Origin: Dictyoglomus sp. NZ13-RE01
Lineage (GTDB): Bacteria; Dictyoglomota; Dictyoglomia; Dictyoglomales; Dictyoglomaceae
Length of the DNA stretch: 36,762 bases
Assembly (NCBI GenBank): GCA_002878375.1
Contig: NIRF01000014.1
Span: 1-36,762 of the forward strand
Direction of reading: 5' to 3'
Under the pieces are notes generated by a model, which made no database searches, was not told the DNA's origin, and was given only the letters and a program-made list of their open reading frames with translations. This document shows positions 9,167-18,188 of this stretch, in pieces. A program made the translations under genes and the position numbers. Position 1 is the stretch's first letter. Each line of letters begins with the position of its first letter.

Positions 9167-10425
9167 TGTTTGATACTTTAATAAGAGCTTTTAGACTTCC
9201 TGATTTAAGAAAGAAAATTTTATTTACTTTATTTATTTTTGCAGTTTATAGATTTGGTGCTCATATTCCTGTGCCAGGAGTAGATAGGGTAGCTCTTAGT
9301 AATTTATTTAAGTCTCAAGGGCTATTAGGTTTTTTAGATCTATTTACTGGAGGAGCATTAGCAAGATTTTCAATTTTTGCTATGGGTATAACTCCTTTTA
9401 TCAATGCCTCTATTATGATGGAACTTTTAACTGTTATTTTCCCTTCTCTGGGTGCTCTTAAAAAGGAAGAGGATGGTAGACAGAAGTTAACAAGATACGC
9501 AAGAAATTTGACTGTCCTTTTAGCTGCTATAGAAGCTTTAGGGCTCACTATATTCATGCATAATTATAAAGTAATACCTCAATTGACGCCATTATATGTA
9601 TTAACTACCGTCATAACTTTAACGGCAGGCACTACATTTATTATGTGGTTGGGAGAACAAATTTCTCAATATGGAATTGGGAATGGAGTATCTTTGTTGA
9701 TTTTGGCATCTATTTTAGCAAGATTTCCTACCGACTTGGCAAGAACCTTTTTGTTATTACAAAGAGGAGAAATAGGTTTGTTTAATGTAATTCTATTTTT
9801 TATCCTTTTAATTGTAATTATTGTAGGAGTAGTTTGGGAGGAAAGTGCTGAAAGAAGAATTCCAGTGCAGTATTCCCGTAGAGTAGTTGGAAGAAGAGTC
9901 TATGGTGGTCAATCTACTTATTTACCATTGAAATTGAACCAGGCAGGTGTAATACCAATAATCTTTGCAATCACAATATTGATGATTCCTCAAACAATTG
10001 GGCAGTTTGTGAATGTTCCCACTGTAAAAAGTGCTATGAGTATTTTTTCTCCTAATTCGTTTTTGTATCCTATTTTGTATTTTCTTTTAGTTTTGGGATT
10101 CACCTATTTTTATTCCTCTATTGTATTTGATCCAAGTGAACTGGCAGAGAATTTTAAAAAGTACGGTGGATTTATTCCTGGTGTTAGACCAGGTAAACCA
10201 ACGGAAGATTACTTAGCTAACACTTTAAACAAGCTTAATTTCTTTGGAGGAATATTTTTAGGTATAATTGCATTAATTCCAACTTTCATAGAAAGATTAA
10301 CGGGAGTTACGGAATTCCAATTAGGTGGTACTAGTATATTGATTATGGTTGGTGTAATCTTAGAGACTATTAAAGCCATTGAGGCTCAAATGATAATGAA
10401 AAGTTATGAGGGGTTTTTGAAATGA
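9166..10425 (+). CDS. secY: Protein translocase channel subunit SecY
   Basis: SecY (419 residues) forms the protein-conducting channel in the cytoplasmic membrane with SecE and SecG. Ten membrane-spanning stretches can be followed from about residue 17 to 410. Family marks are the N-terminal AFRLPDLRKKILFTLFIFAVYRFGAHIPVPGVD, the TFIMWLGEQISQYGIGNGVSLLI loop and RRVYGGQSTYLPLKLNQAGVIPIIFA, followed by the basic cytosolic loop with KKYGGFIPGVRPGKPTEDYL. The GTG start shares one base with the rplO TAG. Its last bases overlap adk (ATGA). Confidence 0.98.
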   Translation: MFDTLIRAFRLPDLRKKILFTLFIFAVYRFGAHIPVPGVDRVALSNLFKSQGLLGFLDLFTGGALARFSIFAMGITPFINASIMMELLTVIFPSLGALKKEEDGRQKLTRYARNLTVLLAAIEALGLTIFMHNYKVIPQLTPLYVLTTVITLTAGTTFIMWLGEQISQYGIGNGVSLLILASILARFPTDLARTFLLLQRGEIGLFNVILFFILLIVIIVGVVWEESAERRIPVQYSRRVVGRRVYGGQSTYLPLKLNQAGVIPIIFAITILMIPQTIGQFVNVPTVKSAMSIFSPNSFLYPILYFLLVLGFTYFYSSIVFDPSELAENFKKYGGFIPGVRPGKPTEDYLANTLNKLNFFGGIFLGIIALIPTFIERLTGVTEFQLGGTSILIMVGVILETIKAIEAQMIMKSYEGFLK

Positions 10426-11078
10426 GAAGGGTAATTATATTTTTTGGACCGCCAGGTGCTGGAAAGGGTACTCATGCGAAAGAGATTAGTGAGGAGTTAA
10501 AGATTCCCCATATATCTACTGGAGATATATTTAGGGATGCAGTAAAAAATGAGACTCCTTTAGGTAAGAAGGTAAAGGAATATCTTGATTCAGGTAAGTT
10601 AGTTCCAGACGAGTTAGTTTGGGAAGTTGTAAAAGAAAGAATTACGAAAGAAGATTGCAAAGACGGATTTATATTAGATGGATATCCCAGAACCATTAAA
10701 CAAGCAGAACTTTTGGATAAGTATCTTGAAGAGGAAAATGTTGTACCTAAAATAATATATTTAAAAGCCAGTGATGAACTTGTAATTAAGAGGCTTTCAT
10801 CTCGAAGAGTATGTAGCGTATGTGGTGCAATATATAATTTAATTTCTATGCCTCCTAAAGTGGATGGAAAATGTGATATTTGTGGTGGGGCTTTATATCA
10901 GAGAAGCGATGATACTCCAGAGGTCATAAAGCAAAGATTGGAAACATATTACAAAGAGAGTAAGCCACTACTGGATTATTATAAAGCAAAGGGTCTAATC
11001 TATGAGATAGATGGAGAGAAGGAAAGGGAAGAGGTAAAGAACGAAATATTAAAGGTGGTTTTGAATGATAGAGCTTAA
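10422..11078 (+). CDS. adk: Adenylate kinase, zinc-lid type
   Basis: Adenylate kinase (218 residues) interconverts AMP, ATP and ADP in the cytoplasm. The P-loop GPPGAGKGT is at residues 9-17, STGDIFRDA and the FILDGYPRT AMP-binding segment follow, and the mobile lid spans about 125-162. The lid carries four cysteines (C131, C134, C151, C154) in CSVC and CDIC, the structural zinc site found in Gram-positive and many thermophile enzymes. It overlaps secY by 4 nt and map by 14 nt. Confidence 0.98.
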   Translation: MRRVIIFFGPPGAGKGTHAKEISEELKIPHISTGDIFRDAVKNETPLGKKVKEYLDSGKLVPDELVWEVVKERITKEDCKDGFILDGYPRTIKQAELLDKYLEEENVVPKIIYLKASDELVIKRLSSRRVCSVCGAIYNLISMPPKVDGKCDICGGALYQRSDDTPEVIKQRLETYYKESKPLLDYYKAKGLIYEIDGEKEREEVKNEILKVVLNDRA

Positions 11079-11817
11079 ATCATTAAAAGAAATGGCAATA
11101 ATTAAAGAAGGGGGACAGATATTAGCCAAAATATTTAAGGATTTGGAACCATATATTAAAGAAGGTATATCTACTTTTGATATATCAAGAATCGCAGAAG
11201 AATTGATCAATAAATATAGAGTAAAACCAGCTTTTAAGGGATATAGAGGCTATCCAGAAGTTATATGTGCCTCAATAAATGAAGAGATCGTACATGGTAT
11301 TCCAAATAGGAAGAAAATTTTAAGAAATGGTGATATAATAAGTATTGATATAGGAATAGAATATAAGGGGTATTATTTAGATTCTGCAAAAACCTATCCA
11401 ATAGGAGAGGTTTCTCCTATTGCAATTAAACTAATTAAAGTAACAGAAGAAGCTTTATGGAAAGGTATAGAGAAAGCAAAGGCAGGTAATCATTTATCAG
11501 ATATTTCTTGGGCTATTCAAGAGTATGTGGAAAGAAATGGGTTTAATGTAATAAGAGAATTTTCTGGTCATGGAATTGGTAGGCGTCTTCATGAACCGCC
11601 GAGTATTCCTAATTATGGTCCTCCAGGAAGGGGACCAATATTGGAGGAGGGAATGGCGTTAGCAATAGAACCAATGGTGTCTGCTGGAAGTTATGAAGTG
11701 ATTATATTAGAAGATGGTTGGACAGCTATTACAGCAGATAGAAGCTTGTCCGCCCATTTTGAACATACTATTATTATTACAAAAAACGGTCCTGAAGTGG
11801 TAACTTATGAAGAGTAG
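11065..11817 (+). CDS. map: Methionine aminopeptidase, type I
   Basis: This 250-residue enzyme removes the initiator methionine from new proteins. The five metal ligands are visible: D95 (SIDIG), D106 (YLDSAKT), H169 (SGHGIG), E202 (AIEPM) and E233 (HFEHT). The substrate-contacting histidine is H77 in IVHGIPN. There is no N-terminal zinc-finger extension, so it is the short bacterial form. The ATG at 11065 overlaps the adk end. The secY-adk-map-infA order is the usual one. Confidence 0.98.
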   Translation: MIELKSLKEMAIIKEGGQILAKIFKDLEPYIKEGISTFDISRIAEELINKYRVKPAFKGYRGYPEVICASINEEIVHGIPNRKKILRNGDIISIDIGIEYKGYYLDSAKTYPIGEVSPIAIKLIKVTEEALWKGIEKAKAGNHLSDISWAIQEYVERNGFNVIREFSGHGIGRRLHEPPSIPNYGPPGRGPILEEGMALAIEPMVSAGSYEVIILEDGWTAITADRSLSAHFEHTIIITKNGPEVVTYEE

Positions 11818-11824
11818 AAAGGAT

Positions 11825-12070
11825 ATGGATAAGAAGGATGTTATTGAGGTTATAGGAACTGTGAAAGAGGCTTTACCTAATGCTACATTTAGAGTGGAAT
11901 TGGAAAATGGTTTTGAAGTATTAGCTTATGTTTCTGGAAAAATGAGAATGAATTTTATAAGAGTTATGCCTGGAGATAAGGTTAAAGTAGAATTATCTAT
12001 ATATGACTTAACAAAAGGTAGAATAATATACCGTTTTACATCTAATAAGGAGGTCAAAAATGAAGGTTAG
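11825..12070 (+). CDS. infA: Translation initiation factor IF-1
   Basis: IF-1 (81 residues from this start) is an OB-fold protein that covers the ribosomal A site during initiation. The core [27 protein letters not shown] followed by [30 protein letters not shown] is standard, with a slightly longer tail. I choose ATG 11825 because MDKKDVIEV matches the family N terminus. ATG 11807 inside map would add six residues; the AAAGG before 11825 is rather close to it, so the start is the weak point. The end overlaps rpmJ by 11 nt. Confidence 0.94.
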   Translation: MDKKDVIEVIGTVKEALPNATFRVELENGFEVLAYVSGKMRMNFIRVMPGDKVKVELSIYDLTKGRIIYRFTSNKEVKNEG

Positions 12071-12173
12071 AGCATCTGTTAAAAAAATGTGTGAGAAATG
12101 TAAAATTATAAGAAGAAAAGGAAGAGTAATGGTAATTTGTGAAAATCCAAGACATAAGCAGAAGCAAGGATAA
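12060..12173 (+). CDS. rpmJ: 50S ribosomal protein L36, zinc-binding form
   Basis: A 37-residue protein begins [19 protein letters not shown] and ends at TAA 12171-12173. It is L36, the smallest large-subunit protein, which stabilises 23S rRNA near the factor-binding region. The zinc ligands C11, C14, C27 and H32 are all present, so this is the zinc-binding type. A strong AAGGAGGT site at about 12048-12055 serves its ATG, which lies inside the end of infA. The position between infA and rpsM is canonical. Confidence 0.96.
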   Translation: MKVRASVKKMCEKCKIIRRKGRVMVICENPRHKQKQG

Positions 12174-12187
12174 GGAGGTGAAACAAT

Positions 12188-12562
12188 ATGGCAAGAATTG
12201 CAGGTGTTGATTTACCAAGAGATAAAAAAGTTGAAATAGCATTAACTTATATTTATGGAATAGGTCGTACCACAAGTAAGAAAATTTTAGAAGTAACTAA
12301 AGTAGATCCAAATAAAAGGGTAAAAGATTTAACAGAAGAGGAGATTAGTAGATTACGTGAAGAGATTGAAAAGAATTATAAAGTTGAAGGAGATTTGAGA
12401 CAAGAGATAGCAAATAACATACGAAGATTAATAGAGATTGGATGCTATAGAGGGATAAGACATAAATTAGGATTACCTGTGAGAGGACAGAGGACTCGTT
12501 GTAATGCAAGAACAAGAAAGGGTCCTCGTAAGACTGTTGGTGCAAAGAGAAAGGAAAAATAA
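12188..12562 (+). CDS. rpsM: 30S ribosomal protein S13
   Basis: S13 (124 residues) is in the small-subunit head and contacts P-site tRNA through its basic tail. The start [26 protein letters not shown] and the later [31 protein letters not shown] are diagnostic, followed by the Lys/Arg-rich tail. A near-perfect AAGGAGGTG lies about 8 nt before the ATG, one of the strongest binding sites in the cluster. Confidence 0.98.
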   Translation: MARIAGVDLPRDKKVEIALTYIYGIGRTTSKKILEVTKVDPNKRVKDLTEEEISRLREEIEKNYKVEGDLRQEIANNIRRLIEIGCYRGIRHKLGLPVRGQRTRCNARTRKGPRKTVGAKRKEK

Positions 12563-12598
12563 ATAAAAAATTAAGTTTCTTAGGAGGTATTTGGATTA

Positions 12599-12991
12599 AT
12601 GGCTAAGAAGAGAAGAGCAAGAGGACCAAGAAGAGAAAAAAGGATCATTCCGGAAGGAGTTGCCCATATAAGCTCTACCTTTAATAATACTATAGTTACC
12701 ATTACTGATCCAGAAGGCAATGTTATAGCCTGGGGGAGTGGTGGTACAGCTGGTTTTAAAGGAACTAAAAAAGGTACTCCCTTTGCTGCTCAATTAGCAG
12801 CAGAGATGGCAGCTAAGAGAGCATTAGAATATGGTATGAAGAGGGTTGATGTATTGGTAAAAGGACCTGGGCCTGGAAGAGAAACAGCTATTAGGTCTCT
12901 TCAGGCAGCAGGTTTAGAAATTAATTTAATAAAAGATGTTACTCCAATTCCCCATAATGGGTGTAGACCCCCAAGAAGAAGAAGGGTTTAG
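12599..12991 (+). CDS. rpsK: 30S ribosomal protein S11
   Basis: S11 (130 residues) lines the mRNA exit platform of the small subunit. The motifs [36 protein letters not shown]-like (observed [24 protein letters not shown]) and [22 protein letters not shown] are clear, as is the ending [28 protein letters not shown] precedes the ATG. The 36-nt gap from rpsM is the largest inside the ribosomal cluster and shows no promoter or terminator. Confidence 0.98.
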   Translation: MAKKRRARGPRREKRIIPEGVAHISSTFNNTIVTITDPEGNVIAWGSGGTAGFKGTKKGTPFAAQLAAEMAAKRALEYGMKRVDVLVKGPGPGRETAIRSLQAAGLEINLIKDVTPIPHNGCRPPRRRRV

Positions 12992-13006
12992 AAAAGGAGG
13001 AGAAAT

Positions 13007-13627
13007 ATGGCAAGGTATACAGGACCAGATTGTCGTTTGTGTAGAAGAGAAGGAATTAAATTATATCTTAAAGGGACTAAATGTTATACAGATAAGTGTC
13101 CTTTTGATAGAAGGAAATCTGCACCAGGACAACATGGAAAAGTTCAGAGAAAGCTTACAGAATATGGATTAAGATTAAGAGAAAAACAAAGGGTAAAGAG
13201 AATTTACGGAGTTTTAGAGCGTCAATTTAGAAGATATTTTGAGGAAGCATCCAAAGGAAGAGGAGTAACAGGAGAAAGATTACTACAAATTTTAGAGACT
13301 CGATTGGATAATGTGGTGTATCGTTTGGGATGGGCTCTAAGTAGAGACCAGGCAAGACAGCTTGTATCTCATAGGAAAATATTAGTAAACGGTAGAAAAG
13401 TAAATATTCCCTCTTATAATGTGAAAGTAGGAGACGTAATTGAGGTTGTAGATAAAGATCTAATTCCTGTAAGAGAGGCTTTGGAAACCTTCTCTAACAG
13501 AAGTGTACCTGCATGGTTAGAGGTTGATCAGGAGAATTTAAGAGGTAAGGTATTAAGACTACCTAATAGAGATGAAATAGATGTTCCAGTACAAGAACAG
13601 TTGATTGTGGAGTTTTACTCTCGTTAA
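13007..13627 (+). CDS. rpsD: 30S ribosomal protein S4, zinc-binding form
   Basis: S4 (206 residues) starts 30S assembly and in many bacteria represses the alpha operon. The N terminus [19 protein letters not shown] carries a four-cysteine cluster (C9, C12, C26, C31), the zinc-binding form. The S4 RNA-binding domain follows at about residues 95-155 with [51 protein letters not shown] precedes the ATG. I could not identify an S4-binding leader in rpsM's short upstream region. Confidence 0.98.
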   Translation: MARYTGPDCRLCRREGIKLYLKGTKCYTDKCPFDRRKSAPGQHGKVQRKLTEYGLRLREKQRVKRIYGVLERQFRRYFEEASKGRGVTGERLLQILETRLDNVVYRLGWALSRDQARQLVSHRKILVNGRKVNIPSYNVKVGDVIEVVDKDLIPVREALETFSNRSVPAWLEVDQENLRGKVLRLPNRDEIDVPVQEQLIVEFYSR

Positions 13628-13648
13628 TGCTTTAAGGAGGTAGGGAAA

Positions 13649-14608
13649 TTGATTGAAGAATCAAGGAAGATATTTGTTGAAGAATTAAGTGATACTTATG
13701 GGAAGTTTATCATTGAGCCCTTAGAACGGGGCTATGGTTGGACTATTGGAAACTCTTTAAGAAGAATTCTTCTTTCTTCTATAGAAGGGGCTGCTGTAAC
13801 TTCTGTAAAAATTGAAGGGGTAAGGCATGAGTTGGAAGTTTACAAAGGTATGAAAGAAGATATTTTGGAAGTTCTTTTAAATCTCAAAAAGTTAGTAGTA
13901 AGAATAGAAGACGAGGAGCCACATATTCTACAATTGGAAGTAAAAGGACCAAAAGTAGTAAAAGCTGGCGATTTTAAAGCTCCAGCTAATGTTACAATAA
14001 TTAATCCTGATCTCGTCATTGCAACATTAGTAGAAGAAGTTCCTCTCTATATGGAAGTTGAGGTTAGAAAAGGAAAAGGTTATGTATCTGCGGAGGAAAA
14101 TAAGGTACCAGGTCAGCCCTTAGGAGTATTGAATTTAGATTCAGTATTTTCTCCAGTGAGGAAAGTTAGTTACGAGGTAGAGAAGACAAGAGTGGGTAGA
14201 AGAACTGATTTAGATAGGTTGGTGTTAAATATCTGGACAAATGGAGCAGTAAAGCCAGAAGAGGCCTTAAGACAAGCAGCAAAAATATTAATGGAGCATG
14301 CAAAGTTTATTTATGAACAAGAATTTTCTACTTTAGAGCCAGAAAAGAAAGAAATAACTACAACTCAAGAGGAGGAAAAGAAGGTAATTACATTGGAGGA
14401 ATTGGGGTTGTCTACGAGAGCATTTAATGCTCTAAGAATGGCAGGTATTAATACTCTTGAAGATTTATTGTCAAAGACAGAAGAGGAATTAATACATATT
14501 AAGAATTTTGGTCAAAAGTCTCTTCAAGAATTGAAAGAAAAATTACAAGAGAAGGGTTTATCTCTTTCTTCAGCTAAGAAAGGAGAGGAAACTAATGAGA
14601 CATCGTAA
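13649..14608 (+). CDS. rpoA: RNA polymerase alpha subunit
   Basis: RpoA (319 residues) dimerises to seed RNA polymerase assembly and contacts promoter UP elements and activators. The N-terminal domain (about 1-230) shows KFIIEPLERGYGWTIGNSLRRILLSS and GRRTDLDRLVLNIWTNG. After a charged linker, the C-terminal helix-hairpin-helix domain (about 250-305) reads LGLSTRAFNALRMAGINTLEDLL with IKNFGQKSLQELKEKL. It starts from TTG 13649 behind TTAAGGAGGTAGGG. It overlaps rplQ by 14 nt. Confidence 0.98.
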   Translation: MIEESRKIFVEELSDTYGKFIIEPLERGYGWTIGNSLRRILLSSIEGAAVTSVKIEGVRHELEVYKGMKEDILEVLLNLKKLVVRIEDEEPHILQLEVKGPKVVKAGDFKAPANVTIINPDLVIATLVEEVPLYMEVEVRKGKGYVSAEENKVPGQPLGVLNLDSVFSPVRKVSYEVEKTRVGRRTDLDRLVLNIWTNGAVKPEEALRQAAKILMEHAKFIYEQEFSTLEPEKKEITTTQEEEKKVITLEELGLSTRAFNALRMAGINTLEDLLSKTEEELIHIKNFGQKSLQELKEKLQEKGLSLSSAKKGEETNETS

Positions 14609-14945
14609 AGGTTATAGGAAATTAAGTAAGCCTACTCCTCAAAGAAAGGCATTATTAAAAGCCTTATTAATTTCTTTATTCAAACATGGAAAAATTAAAA
14701 CTACTTATCCAAGAGCAAAGGAAGTATCTAAGATAGCAGAGAAAGTAATAACTTTGGCAAAAGAGGACTCAATTCATAATAGGAGATTAGTACAAAGTTT
14801 AGTGCAAGACAGAGAATTAGTTAGAAAGATTTTTACAGATATAGCACCTAAATATAAAGAGAGGAATGGCGGATACTTGAGAATATTAAAGGCTGAAAAT
14901 AGAAGAGGAGATGCCGCTCTTACCGCAGTAATTGAACTCGTCTAA
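14595..14945 (+). CDS. rplQ: 50S ribosomal protein L17
   Basis: L17 (116 residues) lies on the large-subunit surface near the tunnel exit. The start MRHRKGYRKLSKPTPQRKALLKAL with ALLISLFKHGKIKTTYPRAKEVSKIAEKVI is diagnostic, as is the NGGYLRILKAENRRGDAALTAVIELV ending. The ATG sits in the last codons of rpoA, with AAAGGAGAGGAAAC just upstream. The ECF transporter genes follow without any gap. Confidence 0.98.
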   Translation: MRHRKGYRKLSKPTPQRKALLKALLISLFKHGKIKTTYPRAKEVSKIAEKVITLAKEDSIHNRRLVQSLVQDRELVRKIFTDIAPKYKERNGGYLRILKAENRRGDAALTAVIELV

Positions 14946-15764
14946 ATGATTGAAATAAAGAATGTAACCTTTGTTTATCAAGAAGGGAGCACACAGGAGA
15001 AGGTAGCTCTAAGGAATATAAATTTAGAGATACCTTCTCCTTCTTTTTGGGCTATTATAGGAGCTAATGGTTCTGGTAAATCTACATTGGCGAGGCTCAT
15101 AAATGGGCTTTTAATTCCAGCCCATGGAGATGTCATTGTTGATGGAATAAATACAAAAGAAGAGGATAAGATTTGGCAAATTAGGCAAAAAGTTGGACTT
15201 GTATTTCAAAATCCAGACAATCAAATAATAGGAATGACTGTGGAAGAAGATGTGGCTTTTGGATGTGAAAATTTAGGATTATCTCCAGAAGAAATAGAAG
15301 AAAGGATTGCATTTGCTCTTGAGGCAGTGGATATGGAAGAATATAGAAATTATCCTCCCCATCTCCTTTCAGGAGGTCAAAAGCAGAGAATAGCTATAGC
15401 TGGTGTTTTAGCTATGCTTCCTAAATATATCATTTTAGATGAGCCTACGACTATGCTTGATTTAAGAGGAAGAAAAGAGGTTCTAAATATTGTTAAAAAA
15501 TTGTATTTGGAGAAGGGAATATCTATAATTCTTATAACCCATCATATGGAAGAGGCGGTGTTAGCAGAGAAGATTGTAATTTTAAATAAGGGTGAGATAA
15601 TTGATATAGGAACACCAAGAGAAATTTTTTGTAAGGAGCAAGAGATTAAGAAATGTGGTTTGGACTTGCCTCTTGTTACTCAACTTTCTAATATCATTAA
15701 AAGTAGAGGTTTAGACATCCCTTATCCAATGTTGTCTATTGAGGAATTTGAGAGATGGCTTTAA
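14946..15764 (+). CDS. ecfA1: ECF transporter ATPase subunit A1
   Basis: This 272-residue ABC ATPase is the first of two motor subunits of an energy-coupling-factor transporter for vitamins or metals. Visible motifs are Walker A at residues 39-47 (GANGSGKST), Q-loop in VFQNPDNQI, signature LSGGQKQR at 141-148, Walker B ending with E166 (IILDEPT) and the switch histidine in LITHHMEEA. It starts at the base after the rplQ stop and overlaps ecfA2 by 10 nt. Location between rplQ and truA is typical of the shared (group II) ECF module. Confidence 0.95.
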   Translation: MIEIKNVTFVYQEGSTQEKVALRNINLEIPSPSFWAIIGANGSGKSTLARLINGLLIPAHGDVIVDGINTKEEDKIWQIRQKVGLVFQNPDNQIIGMTVEEDVAFGCENLGLSPEEIEERIAFALEAVDMEEYRNYPPHLLSGGQKQRIAIAGVLAMLPKYIILDEPTTMLDLRGRKEVLNIVKKLYLEKGISIILITHHMEEAVLAEKIVILNKGEIIDIGTPREIFCKEQEIKKCGLDLPLVTQLSNIIKSRGLDIPYPMLSIEEFERWL

Positions 15765-16615
15765 TTGCCTTGGAGAATGTTAATTTTTATTATCAAAAAG
15801 ATACCCCTTTTGAACGATTAGCCTTAAAAAACATTTCTTTGAAGATAGATAAAGGGGAAAGAATAGGCATTATTGGAGAGACAGGCTCTGGAAAATCTAC
15901 TCTTATTCAATTATTTAATGGGCTTTTAAGACCTACTGAGGGTAGAGTTCTTTTGAAAGATAGAGATATGAGAGAATATTCTTCAAAGGAAATCTGTAAG
16001 ATTATTGGTTTAGTATTTCAATATCCAGAACACCAATTATTTAATGAGACAGTTTTTGAGGAAGTAGCCTTTGGTCCTCGAAACTTAGGTTTTAAAGAGG
16101 AGGAGATGCCTAATATAGTAAGAAAAGCTTTGGAGACTGTTGGACTTAATTTTGAAGAGCTCAAGAACAGATCCCCCTTTGCTTTATCAGGGGGTGAGAA
16201 GAGAAGATTGGCTATAGCAAGTATAATAGCTATGAATCCAGAGGTATTGATTTTAGATGAGCCAACAGCAAACTTAGATCCAAGAGGTAGAAGAGAAATT
16301 TTATACTATTTGAAGAATTGGATGGGGAAGGAAAAGACTGTGATCATTGTTTCACATGATTTAGATGAGATATTACCATTAGTTGATAGAATCATAGTAT
16401 TAAATAAAGGAGAAATCATATTTGATGGTACAAAAGATTCACTTTTTAATGAGAGACATAAATTTTTGGAAATGAATTTAGAACTTCCGCAAACCCTTCA
16501 GATTGTAGAAATTTTAGAAAGAAAAGGTTATCCAATAAAAGGTTATATGACAATATATGAGATTGCAGAAGTTATTATTGCATATAAGAAGTATTTGGCA
16601 TCATGGAGACACTAA
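15755..16615 (+). CDS. ecfA2: ECF transporter ATPase subunit A2
   Basis: This 286-residue ABC ATPase is the second motor subunit. It has Walker A at 41-49 (GETGSGKST), the Q-loop in VFQYPEHQLFNETV, a signature with Glu in place of Gln (LSGGEKRRLAIAS), Walker B in VLILDEPTANLD and the switch histidine in IVSHDLDE. Differences from ecfA1 in the signature are normal for the A1/A2 pair, which work as a heterodimer. The ATG at 15755 lies inside the ecfA1 end, and the 3' end overlaps ecfT by 13 nt. Confidence 0.95.
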   Translation: MALIALENVNFYYQKDTPFERLALKNISLKIDKGERIGIIGETGSGKSTLIQLFNGLLRPTEGRVLLKDRDMREYSSKEICKIIGLVFQYPEHQLFNETVFEEVAFGPRNLGFKEEEMPNIVRKALETVGLNFEELKNRSPFALSGGEKRRLAIASIIAMNPEVLILDEPTANLDPRGRREILYYLKNWMGKEKTVIIVSHDLDEILPLVDRIIVLNKGEIIFDGTKDSLFNERHKFLEMNLELPQTLQIVEILERKGYPIKGYMTIYEIAEVIIAYKKYLASWRH

Positions 16616-17403
16616 AAAGCTTTCCATTAGGACAATATATTCCGGGAAATTCCATAATTCATAACTTAGATGCTCGATCTAAATTAATAACTACTTTTTG
16701 GTTAGTTATTCTGTTATTTCTTATTAAGCTCAATTTTTCATATCTTCTTTTTCTTGCTTTCATAATAATTCATATCTTTCTCTCTAAAATCCCCTTTAGA
16801 TACTTTCTAAGAAGTTTAAAACCTGTATATTTTCTTGTTTTGTTTACCTTTTTTATTCATCTATTTTTTGGGGAAGAGCAGGGGAGAGTATTTTTTAAAT
16901 ATGGTATTATTCACATAACGGAAAATGGAATAAAGATGGCAATTTTTATGTCATCAAGACTCATTTTTTTGGTAATGATAACATCCATTCTTACCTTAAC
17001 TACATCCATATTAGATTTGGCACATGGTTTAGAAGATCTATTAAGTCCACTGAAATACGTTAATTTTCCTGCTCATGAATTTTCTATGATGATGACTATA
17101 GCTCTAAGATTTGTACCAACACTATTAGAGGAAGCAGATAAAATAATAAAAGCACAAAAATCAAGAGGAGCAGAATTTGGTAGAGGTAATCTTATAGATC
17201 AAGCCAAAAGTCTTTTACCAATAATAATTCCTCTCTTTTTAAGTGCTTTTAGAAGAGCGGAAGAATTAGCAGAAGCTATGGAAGCAAGAGGATATAGAGG
17301 GGGAAAGGGAAGAACTCGCTATAAGAAGGTTTACTGGGGAAGAAAAGAAACTTTGTATGTGACTGCAATTATAATATATTCCATATTATTGCTCATTATT
17401 TAG
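16603..17403 (+). CDS. ecfT: ECF transporter membrane coupling subunit T
   Basis: EcfT (266 residues) links the two ATPases to a substrate-binding S-component in the cytoplasmic membrane. The start has IPGNSIIHNLDARSKLI, typical of the family, followed by four or five hydrophobic segments between about 26 and 130. The coupling helices carry the two short motifs QKSRGAEF and EARGYRGG, the sites that dock on the ATPases (the first reads SRG rather than ARG). A final membrane segment closes the protein. No S-component gene lies nearby, so substrates cannot be told. Confidence 0.93.
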   Translation: METLKSFPLGQYIPGNSIIHNLDARSKLITTFWLVILLFLIKLNFSYLLFLAFIIIHIFLSKIPFRYFLRSLKPVYFLVLFTFFIHLFFGEEQGRVFFKYGIIHITENGIKMAIFMSSRLIFLVMITSILTLTTSILDLAHGLEDLLSPLKYVNFPAHEFSMMMTIALRFVPTLLEEADKIIKAQKSRGAEFGRGNLIDQAKSLLPIIIPLFLSAFRRAEELAEAMEARGYRGGKGRTRYKKVYWGRKETLYVTAIIIYSILLLII

Positions 17404-17405
17404 TT

Positions 17406-18137
17406 ATGCCTAACTGGAAGCTGACTATATCATATTTTGGAAAAGATTTTTATGGTTTTCAAAAGCAGAAAGATAAAAGAACAGTTCAGGGGGTATTGGA
17501 GAATATTTTAAAAGATATCTTTCAGGAGGATATAAGGATAATTGGGGCTGGAAGAACCGATAGAGGGGTGCATGCAATAAATCAGGTAGTAAATTTTAAA
17601 ACAGAGAAAGATTTTCATATAGAAAAGCTTAAATACGTTTTGAACTCTTTGCTACCAAGAGATATAACATTAAAAGACTTGGAAATTGTTGGTGATGATT
17701 TTCATGCAAGATATAGTGCGAAAAACAAAACTTACATGTATATAATTTATAATTCAAAGAATATTTCTCCTTTTTTGTGGGATTTTACATGGCAAATTTC
17801 TAAGTCTTTAAATGTAGATTTACTTATGAGATCTGCAGAATTAATTCTTGGGGAGCACGATTTCATTAATTTTTGTTCCTTAGATGAGAAAAAGAATACT
17901 ATAATAAAGATAGAATCTGCATATTGGGAGAAAAAGGGAGAGTTTTTATTTTTTTTTATTACTGCTTCCCATTTTTTAAGAAAAATGGTAAGATTTCTTG
18001 TAGGAGGGATGGTAGAGGTAGGTTTAGAGAAAAAAGACATTGAAGAATGGAAGTTGTATTTGGAAAAGAAATTTGATAAAAGATTTGGAAAATGTGCTCC
18101 CTCTGAAGGATTATATCTTTTAAATGTTAAATATTGA
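17406..18137 (+). CDS. truA: tRNA pseudouridine(38-40) synthase
   Basis: TruA (243 residues) makes pseudouridine at positions 38-40 in the anticodon arm of many tRNAs. The catalytic aspartate is D52 in GAGRTDRGVHA. YFGKDFYGFQKQKDKRTVQGVLE at the start and HDFINFC with FLRKMVRFLVGGMVEVG later are family marks. It begins 2 nt after the ecfT stop, completing the common rplQ-ecf-truA string. Its TGA stop overlaps the -35 box of the next promoter, so this operon probably ends here, though no clear terminator is visible. Confidence 0.96.
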   Translation: MPNWKLTISYFGKDFYGFQKQKDKRTVQGVLENILKDIFQEDIRIIGAGRTDRGVHAINQVVNFKTEKDFHIEKLKYVLNSLLPRDITLKDLEIVGDDFHARYSAKNKTYMYIIYNSKNISPFLWDFTWQISKSLNVDLLMRSAELILGEHDFINFCSLDEKKNTIIKIESAYWEKKGEFLFFFITASHFLRKMVRFLVGGMVEVGLEKKDIEEWKLYLEKKFDKRFGKCAPSEGLYLLNVKY

Positions 18138-18162
18138 CTTTTTTTGTAAATTAATATATATT
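18134..18162 (+). promoter_or_regulatory. Promoter for the rplM operon
   Basis: TTGACT at 18134-18139 and TATATT at 18157-18162 are separated by 17 nt, the ideal spacing for a housekeeping-sigma promoter. The -35 box overlaps the truA stop codon. Expected transcription start is near 18169, leaving about 20 nt of leader with the GAAAGGAGG binding site of rplM. Read from sequence only. Confidence 0.7.
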
Positions 18163-18188
18163 TAATTTCCTGGAAAGGAGGAATATAA

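Noticed and set aside
12563-12598. Promoter in the 36-nt rpsM-rpsK gap
   Set aside because: AT-rich but without a -35/-10 pair at usable spacing; it mainly holds the rpsK binding site.
12936-13172. 78-residue + strand frame across the rpsK-rpsD junction
   Set aside because: It overlaps both genes in another frame, lacks a domain, and uses no good binding site.
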